A stretch of 64,000 bases of DNA from Nitrospira sp. (GTDB lineage: Bacteria > Nitrospirota > Nitrospiria > Nitrospirales > Nitrospiraceae). Positions 19,601 to 27,589 of the stretch are shown in pieces (position 1 is the stretch's first letter; every line of letters starts with the position of its first letter). The stretch is from contig JACOEK010000006.1 of NCBI GenBank assembly GCA_024998595.1, positions 62,001-126,000 of the forward strand, read 5' to 3'. The position numbers and the translations under genes were made by a program. The notes below the pieces were generated by a model. The model searched no databases. It was not told the DNA's origin and saw only the letters and a list, made by a program, of their open reading frames with translations.

Positions 19601-19912
19601 GTCGATTTCGCCAACCGGATGGTGCGCAACGGAGCGACCGCTGCCCATGCCGTGTTGGAAGCCGGGCGTCGGCGGATCAGGCCGATTCTCATGACGGCGC
19701 TCGCCACGATCCTCGGTCTGTTGCCTCTCGCGCTTGGGTTCGGCGAAGGCAACGAAACCATGGTGCCGTTGGCTCGCGCGGTGGTCGGCGGACTGGCGGT
19801 CAGCACGATCATGACGCTGCTGGTGGTACCCGTCATGCACAGCCTGGTGTTGATCCGACGCGAACGGGCGCCGGTCTCCGCCACCGCTCCTGCGACTTCG
19901 GAGGACATTTGA
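16643..19912 (+). CDS. RND-family efflux transporter, inner-membrane pump (HAE1-like)
   Basis: A 1089-residue AcrB-like pump with a first helix at 10-30, two large periplasmic loops and two six-helix bundles. Family landmarks include VDIFPEI near the N-terminus and the TM4 motif GTLLDNNIVVQEN. In AcrB the TM4 proton relay is Asp407-Asp408 with Lys940 in TM10. Here TM4 has Asp-Asn and the TM10 segment reads MGIVVSNSILLVDF, with Ser where AcrB has Lys. This variant occurs in other RND branches. It forms a tripartite system with the adaptor and porin that follow; ATGA overlaps join all three genes. Substrate not deducible. Confidence 0.9.
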   Translation: MLTRAALKNPYAVFALCMIALILGGVSYQKMRVDIFPEIKLPSILVTTFYRGLSPSEMEGAISFRLEQRFVEASYVEHIESQSLAGMSYIKVFFQPDYGIDAAQSELTSLAYSVIRTLPPGVYPPSVFKFGVSSLPVGYLSVSSDSLGAKEIRDLAYFTVRQQIANIPGISFGPPLGGKVRQITVFLDQQRLLARGISPSDVVNALNQQSAIIPAGDIKIGDLDYYVYSNSLVDVVDKINDLPIKIVNGTPVLIRDIGTAADSAAVQTSIVRVNGREATYIPITRQEGANTLEVTDGIRAKLTKLTEIPAGTAVKFLYDQSLYIRQSIANLQKEGLLGAGLAGLMIFIFLASVKAALVVGLAIPLSLTVALVSLYLTGQSVNIMTLGGLALVIGTLLDNNIVVQENLHRHLEMGKDGRSAAEDSATELTLPILVATICILIVYLPIMFFTGIIKYLFVPLAMTVAFAMLADYVVSMSVTPVVLAWLYQAGHGKSAEHEASADEGWFRYVLAMYEPLLQGGLRFKPLVIGGATLALIATGALLIPRLHTEFFPKVDAGNFTMLVTAPEGSRIEKTTAIVGQIEQLVHDTIPKTDLEEVISNTGLYFGDAARFAPNTGNHTAFVLVNLITGHEGHTDDYIAQLRTRLKASLPGVEIAFQTGGIISDVLNFGLKAPIDIQVKGPSLDVIRPVAERIQQQIAQVPNTVDVRIKQGKSYPELHIDVDRTKAAYYGINQNRVVVDVITGISSNLALSPNYWLDPKTANGYFLLAQYPEQSLTTTEDLLNIPIIGARTPLLPTSSLTGGGIQGSTLALQNTPFAGRQMEITSGYYASGDDRRGPPVLLRDVAQLKFKTGPDSVDHYDLSRLINVLVTPVGNDLGHVAKDIEQVLAGIQLPKDVTVQLRGEVANMRGAIQNFALALPLAVVLIYLVMVALFRSFIDPLIILVAVPLGWIGTVLTLHLTNTSVNVESMIGTLMMMGIVVSNSILLVDFANRMVRNGATAAHAVLEAGRRRIRPILMTALATILGLLPLALGFGEGNETMVPLARAVVGGLAVSTIMTLLVVPVMHSLVLIRRERAPVSATAPATSEDI

Positions 19913-21216
19913 TGGACGAACCGTTAACCACTCCCCGTCCCGTCAGGGCCACACGTCGGAACATTCGCTGGATCGCGATCGCCATCGTGCTCACGCTCGT
20001 CATCGGCGGGCTGCTCTATTGGCGGGACATCCACGAAGTCGGCCATCCGGTTCCCCCTCCGTCCCCCGCGGCTCCCACGCCTCCACAACCGCCTGAGGAA
20101 TCCGTTGCGGTGCCGGATAGCGCTCCGGTTGATGTACAGGTGACAAAGCCGACCCGGCGCGACTTGGTGTATACGATCAAGCTTCCCGCCAATGTGTCCC
20201 CCCTCTACCAAACCACGCTCTACGCCAAGGTGTCGGGGTATCTCAAATGGATCGGACCGGACAAGGGCGATGCAGTGAAGAAACATGACATCGTCGCGGT
20301 TATCGATGCGCCGGAAGTCGAGGAGCAGTACCAGCAGGCGGTGTCGGATTACAAAATCAAAAAGTTGACCTACGAACGGCTCGCCAAGGTGTGGAAGGAG
20401 TCGCCAGACGTCATCGCCAAACAGGACGTGGACGTGGCTGAAGCCGCCTATCAGGGATCCAGGCACCTGATGGAACAACGGGTCGCCATGCGCGATTACA
20501 CCAAGGTTCGCGCGCCTTATGACGGTATCGTGACCGCACGATTCGCGGACCCCGGCGCCCTGATTCAAATTGCCACCTCCTCGGCGACGAGCGCAATTCC
20601 CCTCTTTACGATCATGGATCTGGACACCGTTCGCATCTATGCCAACGTGCCGCAGGACGACAGCCCCTGGATCCAGCCGGGAAAAACCAAGGCGACCATC
20701 AAGGTGACCGAACTGCCGTCTCGCTCCTTTACCGGTGTCGTCACTCGCTCCACTATGGCGCTCGATCCTGCCACGCGCAGTCTGCTGATCGAAATCGATT
20801 TACCCAATCAAGACCATGCGCTCCGGCCCGGCACCTTTGCCGAGGTGGCGCTCGGCCTGCGCGAAATTCCGCAGGCCCTCGTCGTGCCTCCGCAGGCGGT
20901 GACCAGCACGCCTAAGGGGAAATCCCTCTTCATCGTCGAGGAAGGCAAGGCGAAACCGGTGGCGGTACAGACGGGCATCAGCGACGGCCGTTGGATTGAG
21001 ATTACTTCGGGATTACGGGGCGATGAAGATGTCGTAGCGGTGGGCAAACGCCGTCTGCTAGAAGGCATGCCGGTCGTCGCCTCACCGTTCAACCTGCCGG
21101 ACGCGAAGCTGTCTCAACAGAAATTTGAACGGCGCGCGCCCGGTGGCACACCTCCACCGCCGACCGCTTCGCCCACCCCGAACGGAGCGACACAGACACA
21201 GGGAGATCGCCCATGA
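19912..21216 (+). CDS. RND periplasmic adaptor (membrane fusion protein)
   Basis: A 434-residue adaptor with one N-terminal membrane anchor (IAIAIVLTLVIGGLLYW), a proline-rich linker (PPPSPAAPTPPQPP), and the usual lipoyl/hairpin/beta-barrel order: KVSGYLKWIGPDKGDAVKKHD, a short coiled-coil hairpin, VRAPYDGIVTARFADPGALI, and the barrel. The tail is Pro/Thr rich. It bridges the RND pump and the outer membrane factor across the periplasm. The start overlaps the pump stop by one base (ATGA) and GGAGG precedes it. The short hairpin suits a TolC partner of the type encoded next. Confidence 0.9.
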   Translation: MDEPLTTPRPVRATRRNIRWIAIAIVLTLVIGGLLYWRDIHEVGHPVPPPSPAAPTPPQPPEESVAVPDSAPVDVQVTKPTRRDLVYTIKLPANVSPLYQTTLYAKVSGYLKWIGPDKGDAVKKHDIVAVIDAPEVEEQYQQAVSDYKIKKLTYERLAKVWKESPDVIAKQDVDVAEAAYQGSRHLMEQRVAMRDYTKVRAPYDGIVTARFADPGALIQIATSSATSAIPLFTIMDLDTVRIYANVPQDDSPWIQPGKTKATIKVTELPSRSFTGVVTRSTMALDPATRSLLIEIDLPNQDHALRPGTFAEVALGLREIPQALVVPPQAVTSTPKGKSLFIVEEGKAKPVAVQTGISDGRWIEITSGLRGDEDVVAVGKRRLLEGMPVVASPFNLPDAKLSQQKFERRAPGGTPPPPTASPTPNGATQTQGDRP

Positions 21217-22649
21217 AATACCTATCGCCATGCACGACAGTCCTCATGCTGGCCAGCCTGTCACTAGCGGCTTCAGCCCCGGCCACACATGCCGCCGATA
21301 CAGATCAGCCGGTGTCGTTATCCCGCGGGAGTTTTCTCGGTGTGCAGCAGGCCGTGGAGATCGCCGTGAAGAACCACCCGATGTTGATCGAGGGCCAGGC
21401 AAACTTGAAGGCCTCGGAAGCACGTACGGAACAAGCCCGCTCCCTGTATTACCCTCAAGTATATGCCAACGCCAACACCGTCGCCGGCGCCGGCGTAAGT
21501 AACCCGCGTTTCCTGATCGGAGGCGGATTACTGCGCGAGAATCAAACCACCTTTACGGGCGGCGTCATCGCCAATCAGCGTCTGTACGATTTCGGCTATA
21601 CCAGCAATTTGGTGGAATCGAACAAACTTGCCGAACGCGCGCAGGGGCAGGATGTGAACGCGAGACGCGCACTGGTACTGCTATATGTGCAGCGCGCGTA
21701 CCTGAACAGTCTGAAGCGGAATCGTCTGGTGCAGATTGCCGAGGAGACGGTTCGTGAGCGAGGAATCATCGCCGGCCAGATCGAAACGCTCTATCGCCAA
21801 CAACTGAAATCCAAGCTCGACTTCGACCTGGCCCGCGTCGAACTGGTGAACGCCCAATCTCTGCTGGTGCGGAGCCGCAACGATCTCAAGGCCAGTTTCG
21901 CCGACCTGAACCGGACCATGGGCATTGCCGGAGCGGACGACTATGTCCTTGAAGACATTTCCGTGGCCGTTCGTCCGCAAAAAACGCTGGAGACCCTGAT
22001 CAACGAAAGCCTCTCGCATCCGGAAGTCAAACGGGCCAAGGAACAGACCGCATCCGCCGATGCACGCCTCACAGCGACCAAACGTCAATACCTGCCGACG
22101 GTTTCGGCAATCGCCAGCGGCGGCACCTTCGATCCGTTCGATCCGCGCCAGAACCAGCAGACCGGCGGCTGGTGGATGGCCGGCGCCATGGTCTCCATGC
22201 CGCTGTTTACCGGCTTCCTGATTGAAAACCAGGTCGTGGAAGCCAATGCCAATCGGCAGGCCGCCTCCGCCGCGACCAGCAATATCGAGCAGGCGTTGAC
22301 GCAGCAGGTGACTAATGCCTACCTGGACACCCTCACGTTCGCGCAACAGATTTCGCTGGCGGAAGAACAGGTCAAGACGGCGCAGGAAGCCTTACAGCTC
22401 TCCAAACAACGCTACAAACTCGGATTGGGCACCGTGGTGGAAGTGACTCAGTCAGAGGTGGCAGTCACTGCGGCGCAAACGCGATTGGCGGATACGCAAT
22501 ATGACTATAAGATCGCGGAAGTGACGCTAGCTTACACTTCGCAAGGCGACGACACGGGCCGCATTCTTCTGATAAGCCGCGCGGCCACGGCTCCTCGCCC
22601 GCCTGATACCGTGAGCCAGGCGGAAGGACCGACAGCGGCGGCATACTAA
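21213..22649 (+). CDS. TolC-family outer membrane factor
   Basis: A 478-residue outer membrane efflux protein with signal peptide (LASLSLAASAPATHAA). It has two OEP repeats of long alpha-helical hairpins (EARTEQARSLYYPQ, then the mirrored SADARLTATKRQYLPTVSA) and beta strands near GVIANQRLYDFGYTS and GAMVSMPLFTGF. It forms the trimeric exit duct for the preceding pump and adaptor. Its ATG overlaps the adaptor stop (ATGA) with AGGGAG upstream. It is the last gene of the four-gene operon; transcription seems to end before the convergent lipoprotein gene at 22692. Confidence 0.9.
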   Translation: MKYLSPCTTVLMLASLSLAASAPATHAADTDQPVSLSRGSFLGVQQAVEIAVKNHPMLIEGQANLKASEARTEQARSLYYPQVYANANTVAGAGVSNPRFLIGGGLLRENQTTFTGGVIANQRLYDFGYTSNLVESNKLAERAQGQDVNARRALVLLYVQRAYLNSLKRNRLVQIAEETVRERGIIAGQIETLYRQQLKSKLDFDLARVELVNAQSLLVRSRNDLKASFADLNRTMGIAGADDYVLEDISVAVRPQKTLETLINESLSHPEVKRAKEQTASADARLTATKRQYLPTVSAIASGGTFDPFDPRQNQQTGGWWMAGAMVSMPLFTGFLIENQVVEANANRQAASAATSNIEQALTQQVTNAYLDTLTFAQQISLAEEQVKTAQEALQLSKQRYKLGLGTVVEVTQSEVAVTAAQTRLADTQYDYKIAEVTLAYTSQGDDTGRILLISRAATAPRPPDTVSQAEGPTAAAY

Positions 22650-22691
22650 TGTGCCTGTGAAGGGCAGATGCAAGTCGCGAGCGAGGGGAGA

Positions 22692-23396
22692 TTAGATGGT
22701 CTGGCCGGGAAAGACTATGGCGAGATCGATGACCAATTCGTCTTTTGTGTTGGCGAGGAGCCCATCCCAGATGCTTGTAGTTTGACGCACCAGGGCCGGG
22801 TCAAGGTCGAAGAACAGATCGAACCCTTTGGAAATAATGGGGTTCATCGGATACCGTCGATCGTAAATCATCCCGTAGGCTGGAATACCGTACAGCGTCT
22901 GCCAGTTTCCCAAAATAAAATGCAGTTCGGTGCCCCGAACATACAGGCCCCCGGAAGTAATCGTACGCTTCACCGAGGTTTGCGGCTGACTGAGGTAATA
23001 GGTCACTCGCTCATTTTCCCGCGCCAACCGTAACGCCTCGACCAATTGCGGCACCAGGATCATGATCTCCGCATCGCGGAACATGGGCAGCCTTCGAGAG
23101 TCGCCGGCAATCCAGCGCTGGACCATGGTCCGGTGCTCCTGCACCGTGAGGCCCATCAGCACCCGCCTGATCTGCTCGTGGGAAAATTCGGCCGGATGTG
23201 TGAAATGCCCGGGCGGCCATTCCGGCAGCACGTTGGCATCCAACTCCAACCGGACAAAATTGACGGGATCTTCGTAAACGGTCCGCGACGGAACCTGAGG
23301 AATGGCGCAGCCCGCAGCGGCGAACACCGCTGCGGCCAACACCGTGATTCGTGAAAGCTGAGCCGAGAAGCGCAGGAACGGAAGCACCGGGGTCAT
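22692..23396 (-). CDS. Lipoprotein of unknown function
   Basis: A 234-residue exported protein with a lipobox AAGC at about residues 26-29 after a hydrophobic TVLAAAVFAAA stretch. GGAGAA precedes the ATG. The mature part is mixed alpha/beta with a long helical middle (QIRRVLMGLTVQEHRTMVQRW) and ends without a known motif. It is the last gene of the long leftward run that starts at radA. No family was recognised; attachment to the outer membrane is inferred from the lipobox context. Confidence 0.7.
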   Translation of the reverse strand: MTPVLPFLRFSAQLSRITVLAAAVFAAAGCAIPQVPSRTVYEDPVNFVRLELDANVLPEWPPGHFTHPAEFSHEQIRRVLMGLTVQEHRTMVQRWIAGDSRRLPMFRDAEIMILVPQLVEALRLARENERVTYYLSQPQTSVKRTITSGGLYVRGTELHFILGNWQTLYGIPAYGMIYDRRYPMNPIISKGFDLFFDLDPALVRQTTSIWDGLLANTKDELVIDLAIVFPGQTI

Positions 23397-23435
23397 GACA
23401 CAGTCTTCTCCTTACGCCTCACACAATGCTTCGCG

Positions 23436-23945
23436 CTATTCGGTAATCGTAACGGTCATTTCAACCCGCTCCAGCGGGTTATCCCGTCCATCGCGCTTGG
23501 CACCGACGACCTTGTCGACCACATCGAGCCCACTCTGCACTTCCCCGAACACCGTATACTGCCAATCCAGAAAATTGGCGTCGTTCACGCAGATAAAGAA
23601 TTGCGAACCGGCGCTGTCCGGATCATTCGCGCGCGCCATCGAAAGCGTTCCCCGCTTATGCGGCTTGCTATTGAATTCCGCCTTCACATTGTGGCCGGGC
23701 CCACCCATCCCGTGCGAAGCACGGTCCGGATTTTTGCTATTGGGATCGCCGCCCTGAATCATGAAGCCGGGAATCACCCGGTGAAAGGTGGTGCCGTTAT
23801 AAAAGCCTTTTTTCGCCAACTCCGTAAAGTTCTTCACATGATTCGGCGCAACGTCCGGGAAAAACCGCAGGACGATCTCGCCCCAAGGCTCGTTCTTGGA
23901 TGTCACAGTGATGGTCGCTTGTGGTGAACCGGTTTGTGCCGTCAT
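23436..23945 (-). CDS. Peptidyl-prolyl cis-trans isomerase, cyclophilin type
   Basis: A 169-residue cyclophilin that catalyses proline isomerisation during protein folding. FHRVIPGFMIQGGD (with the catalytic Arg), RGTLSMARANDPDSAGSQFFI and the C-terminal DWQYTVFGEV are the family landmarks. There is no signal peptide, so it is cytoplasmic. AAAGG lies eight bases before the ATG. It sits between the BNR protein and a lipoprotein in the leftward run. Length and motifs are typical of bacterial PpiB. Confidence 0.92.
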   Translation of the reverse strand: MTAQTGSPQATITVTSKNEPWGEIVLRFFPDVAPNHVKNFTELAKKGFYNGTTFHRVIPGFMIQGGDPNSKNPDRASHGMGGPGHNVKAEFNSKPHKRGTLSMARANDPDSAGSQFFICVNDANFLDWQYTVFGEVQSGLDVVDKVVGAKRDGRDNPLERVEMTVTITE

Positions 23946-23962
23946 CTCATATCCTTTCCTAC

Positions 23963-25039
23963 TCAGTTAAACTTGAAGGGCGCGACGCTCTCGCCTTCCA
24001 AACCCTGGCTGACTGCCGTCCAGGTGAGGCCGTCGTCATCGCTGCGAAACACGCCGGAACTGGTTCCGGCATAGAAGCCACCCTTGTCGCCCTCGATCAA
24101 CACCTGCACTGACAGATTGCTGAGGCCCTTGTTCAACGGCATCCATTGCCGCCCCTTGTCGACGGTTTTGAAAATGCCTCGCCCCGTGGCAACATAAACG
24201 CCGCGCTCGTTGCTGATCAAGCCGCGAATGGAATCATTCGGTAAGGCCCGGCTGATCGGCAGCCAGGTTTTGCCGCCGTCTCCGCTGCGGAACACCCCCC
24301 CGTCGAACGTGCCAGCATAGACGCCCTGCTCCTTATCGACGGCCAGCACGCGGATGAAATTCTCCACCAGCCCTTCATGATCTTTCAGGCCCTGCCGCAG
24401 ACGCGTCCATCCGGGCGAGCGTTCCTTATAACTGTGTACCCCCTTGCCGGACGTTCCCGCGTAGAGCGTGCCATCATTCGTTCTGGCGAGCGCATGCACC
24501 AGAATTTCATCCAGCCCGGTGGTCACGACTTTCCATTGATCCTGCGCCGCATTCAACAGGTAGACGCCGTCGCCCGTCCCTGCATACAGGCCTTTCGCGT
24601 CCATCATCAGGACTTTGATCTCCAGACGTTTCAGCCCCTTGTTGAGCGGCTGCCAGGTTTTGCCGGCATCGCGGGAACGGAAGACCCCGCCTCGAAATGT
24701 CCCCGCGTAGATGGCCCCATCTTTGCCCGTGGTGAGACAGAGCACGAAGGGATCGGTTAATCCCTCGTTGGCCGACATCCAGGTGCCGCCCCGGTCGCTG
24801 CTTCGAAAAATGCCCATCCCGAACGAGCCGGCGTAAATTACGCCTCCGGCACCAGACGTCAAGGCTTGGATACTCGTGTTACCAATGTCGGCAGGACCGG
24901 AAGGATCCTGCCCCGGATGTCCCTGTTCCAGTTTCAGCGGCCCCCCGCCCTCGTTCCCGACCGGGAAAGATTCGGCATGCACAATCCCTTGCAGACTGCC
25001 GACCGTCAGCGCCGTCAACACCAGTATGTGACGCAGCAT
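23963..25039 (-). CDS. Exported BNR/Ycf48-like beta-propeller protein
   Basis: A 358-residue protein with a signal peptide (LVLTALTVGSLQGIVHA) followed by about seven repeats of the type GVFRSRDAGKTWQPLNKGL, each ending in Gly-Lys/Leu-Thr-Trp. This is the BNR/Asp-box signature found in sialidases, photosystem assembly factor Ycf48 and sortilin-like propellers. No sialidase active site is expected from this repeat type alone. ATG 25039 with GAAGGG upstream is chosen. A longer form from 25078 overlaps the tatC stop (ATGA) but has no ribosome site. The protein is probably periplasmic and binds protein or glycan; its partner is unknown. Confidence 0.8.
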   Translation of the reverse strand: MLRHILVLTALTVGSLQGIVHAESFPVGNEGGGPLKLEQGHPGQDPSGPADIGNTSIQALTSGAGGVIYAGSFGMGIFRSSDRGGTWMSANEGLTDPFVLCLTTGKDGAIYAGTFRGGVFRSRDAGKTWQPLNKGLKRLEIKVLMMDAKGLYAGTGDGVYLLNAAQDQWKVVTTGLDEILVHALARTNDGTLYAGTSGKGVHSYKERSPGWTRLRQGLKDHEGLVENFIRVLAVDKEQGVYAGTFDGGVFRSGDGGKTWLPISRALPNDSIRGLISNERGVYVATGRGIFKTVDKGRQWMPLNKGLSNLSVQVLIEGDKGGFYAGTSSGVFRSDDDGLTWTAVSQGLEGESVAPFKFN

Positions 25040-25074
25040 AGGATGATCACCCTTCAAAAATTGTGAACACCGGT

Positions 25075-25845
25075 TCATCGCACGCGATGACCGGCGGTAC
25101 CGATGGGGATATCAGGGTCGAGGGGCAAATTCATGTCGGGCGCGGGCCCCGAGGACCGCCCAAAGATCTTCGCGCCGATGATCCCAATCTCATAGAGTAC
25201 CATGAGCGGGACCGCCATCAGCAACATGGTGAACAACGTGGCATCCGGCGTCACGATGGCCGAAATGATCAAGGCCGCCATGATGGCATGTTTACGGTAG
25301 TGCGCCAGCACCGCCGCCGACACCACACCCACCCGGGACAAAATCGTCAGCACCAGGGGCAGTTCGAAGGCACAGCCGAAGATCAGCAGAAATTTGACGT
25401 TAAAATCGATATAGGTTCCCACACCGAGCGCGGGCGTAATGTCGCGATCCATACCGAAGCTGACGAAAAAGTCGATGACGAGCGGCAGGATGACGAGATT
25501 ACAAAAAACCAGGCCGAGCGCGAACAGGAGCGCGGCCAGCAGGAAAATCGGAATCGCCCAGCGCTGCTCCTTCGGGAGCAATGCCGGTTCGATGAACTTC
25601 CAGCATTGGTAAAACACGATCGGCAGGCTGAGAATGATGCCCGCCAGAAACGACACTTTGATGGAGGCGAACAGGGCTTCGGTCGGTCCGTAGAAGACCA
25701 GCTGATTGGGAAAGGGGCGATTGAGCCAGGCGACCATCTCCGTCGAGTAGGCGAACGCTGACGCAAACGCGACCCCCAAGGTCACCGCGATGATCAGCAG
25801 CCGCTTCTTGAGCGACTGAATATGGGCGGCCAGTGGTGCGAGCAT
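25075..25845 (-). CDS. tatC: Sec-independent protein translocase TatC
   Basis: A 256-residue polytopic membrane protein with six hydrophobic helices, the core receptor of the Tat pathway that exports folded proteins with twin-arginine signals. The N-terminal SLKKRL and the loop FYGPTEALFASIKVSF are the expected TatC features; the conserved Glu of the loop is present. No tatA or tatB is in the window. The unusually long hydrophilic C-terminal tail (SSGPAPDMNLPLDPD) is not typical. It lies in the leftward run below the DUF465 gene. Confidence 0.92.
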   Translation of the reverse strand: MLAPLAAHIQSLKKRLLIIAVTLGVAFASAFAYSTEMVAWLNRPFPNQLVFYGPTEALFASIKVSFLAGIILSLPIVFYQCWKFIEPALLPKEQRWAIPIFLLAALLFALGLVFCNLVILPLVIDFFVSFGMDRDITPALGVGTYIDFNVKFLLIFGCAFELPLVLTILSRVGVVSAAVLAHYRKHAIMAALIISAIVTPDATLFTMLLMAVPLMVLYEIGIIGAKIFGRSSGPAPDMNLPLDPDIPIGTAGHRVR

Positions 25846-25951
25846 TGCCTATCTGAATCAACGACCCGTTCCTCCGCTCCTTCGGCTCACACCCCGGCTC
25901 GATACGAGCAGCGGCTGGATGCGACCGGGACAGAGGACCAGGAGATCCCGG

Positions 25952-26167
25952 CTAACGCGAGGATCGAATGAGTTCGGCTATTTTATCTTTGGTGGCCAGC
26001 TTCTCTTTTTGCAACTGCTTCTTCAGCACTTCTTCCGCCGGCGTGAGCACATGCCGCTTTTGTAAATCGGCTAACTCGGCATCGAGGCGATGGTGAGATT
26101 CTTCAAGCGCACGGAATTCTGTGTTGGACCGCCGTAACCGTTCAGTGATCGCCGTCTCCGTCTGCAT
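25952..26167 (-). CDS. DUF465 (YdcH-like) small coiled-coil protein
   Basis: A 71-residue helical protein. ESHHRLDAELADLQKRHVL and KKQLQKEKLATKDKIAELI match the DUF465 family: a short antiparallel coiled coil with no known function. It sits between rimI and tatC in the leftward run. The family is widespread and small; its role is not known. Confidence 0.78.
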   Translation of the reverse strand: MQTETAITERLRRSNTEFRALEESHHRLDAELADLQKRHVLTPAEEVLKKQLQKEKLATKDKIAELIRSSR

Positions 26168-26231
26168 GTCGCACCTCCTGGTTGACTACATACGTTCGTG
26201 GATGACCGTCGTGTTACCCGCCTCCCGGAGG

Positions 26232-26738
26232 TCACGCTCCAGGCTGCCTGCACAACACACTCACCTGCAGCGGCGCCATTTCCATGAGCACCGCATCTTC
26301 CTCAGGGTTGTCGTAATAGCGCGCCCGCCTGGCTGTTTGACGAAATCCCAGCCGGTGATAGAGCGTCTGCGCCTCGTGATTCGAGACTCGCACTTCCAAC
26401 ATCGCCCGGGTTGCTCCGCGTTCCATTCCCGTCTGCAAGGCCGTACACACCAACTTCGTGGCCACCCCCTGCCGTCGGAACGGCGCCAACACCGCCAGGT
26501 TCATCAAGCGCACTTCCTCAAACACGACCCAAAAACAAAAATAGCCTGCCACCGCAAGGGATCCTGACAGAGGGTCGGGACACTTCGCGACTAAAAAGTG
26601 CGCAAATTGGTTGCCGGACAGTTCGGCTGCCAACATTTTGCGCGTCCAGGGGGCTGAGAAGCAAGCCTGTTCAATGGCCAGAACCTCGTCGAGGACGCCG
26701 GACGTCGCTGGTTCGATAATGACCGAAGCGGATGTCAT
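26232..26738 (-). CDS. rimI: Ribosomal protein alanine N-acetyltransferase RimI (GNAT)
   Basis: A 168-residue GNAT enzyme. MNLAVLAPFRRQGVATKLV contains the acetyl-CoA pyrophosphate loop (R/QxxGxA), and EVRVSNHEAQTLYHRLGF is the RimI signature that follows. RimI acetylates the N-terminus of ribosomal protein S18. The gene follows tsaB by 26 bases, and this tsaB-rimI order is common in bacteria, which supports the name. Catalysis needs no other partner. Confidence 0.9.
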   Translation of the reverse strand: MTSASVIIEPATSGVLDEVLAIEQACFSAPWTRKMLAAELSGNQFAHFLVAKCPDPLSGSLAVAGYFCFWVVFEEVRLMNLAVLAPFRRQGVATKLVCTALQTGMERGATRAMLEVRVSNHEAQTLYHRLGFRQTARRARYYDNPEEDAVLMEMAPLQVSVLCRQPGA

Positions 26739-26764
26739 TTCAGAGGGAACATCCCATGTTGTCT

Positions 26765-27589
26765 CTACTTGCTACGCCGGGAATCAGCACTTTTGGGGAC
26801 CGGTCGCTGGCGTGCCTTGCTCAGCTTGCTGGCCACCCGCTGGCGCCTCCGCTCGAGCGCGGACACACCCTGCTGCTCGTCGAATTGTACTTCCGCTTCG
26901 GTGCGTTGCACATAGCGAGGAACCAATTCCTGTTCCGCAATCTGCCCCTCAGCCAGACGCTGGCGCCCTGCGAGACCGACACTCACCGCTGAAGGACGTT
27001 GCTGCTCCAGAGTGATTTCTTGTATCTGCCCGCCGGCGGCATCAAGCCCTTGCTGGATATCCTTCGCATGGGCCTGCCATCCGTCGCCGAAGCAGGTACA
27101 GGATTTGGCAACCTGTACTACCCGCGCCACCGAACTTGGAGGCCCAACCTGCTCGGGAATAAGGGTGCGCAATCCCAATTCCGGCAGCCATTCATAGGCA
27201 GCCCAGTACACTTCGTTGTGCCGACTTTTCAGAATCGGTACCAACAGACCCTTCACGGCGCGCAGGTTCCAGGCCATGCCTTCCAAAGTCGGCACCGGGG
27301 CAATCGGAAGACCCAAGACCGCGCGAAATCCTAACATGGTCGCGAGCCCTACCCGTAGACCAGTAAATGACCCAGGGCCGATTGACACCGCCAGGGCCTG
27401 AAGTTCATTCAGCGGAATGTTCCCCTCGCGCAAGACCTGATCGATAGCGCCCATCAACGAACGCGCGTGCGACCCATCGGCATCCTGCTCCACTAGCGCC
27501 AACACCTTCTCGCCCCGCAGTAAGGCCACGCTCTGCCAGGCGGTCGCGGTGTCGATTGCTAGGAGGTAGTGATCCGGCTGCACCTTCAT
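26765..27589 (-). CDS. tsaB: TsaB, tRNA t6A biosynthesis scaffold
   Basis: A 274-residue ASKHA-fold protein. AIDTATAWQSVALLRG, SHARSLMGAIDQVL and SIGPGSFTGLRVGLAT are characteristic of TsaB (YeaZ), which binds TsaD and TsaE to make threonylcarbamoyl-adenosine at tRNA position 37. The C-terminal tail is Arg-rich and longer than usual (AEVQFDEQQGVSALERRRQR). Its ATG overlaps the stop of the upstream lipoprotein gene (ATGA at 27586-27589), and rimI follows. tsaD is not in the window. Confidence 0.9.
   Translation of the reverse strand: MKVQPDHYLLAIDTATAWQSVALLRGEKVLALVEQDADGSHARSLMGAIDQVLREGNIPLNELQALAVSIGPGSFTGLRVGLATMLGFRAVLGLPIAPVPTLEGMAWNLRAVKGLLVPILKSRHNEVYWAAYEWLPELGLRTLIPEQVGPPSSVARVVQVAKSCTCFGDGWQAHAKDIQQGLDAAGGQIQEITLEQQRPSAVSVGLAGRQRLAEGQIAEQELVPRYVQRTEAEVQFDEQQGVSALERRRQRVASKLSKARQRPVPKSADSRRSK

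Noticed and set aside
18263-19840. 525-codon leftward frame over the RND pump
   Set aside because: His/Arg/Asp-rich shadow of the pump coding strand; no ribosome site or domain.
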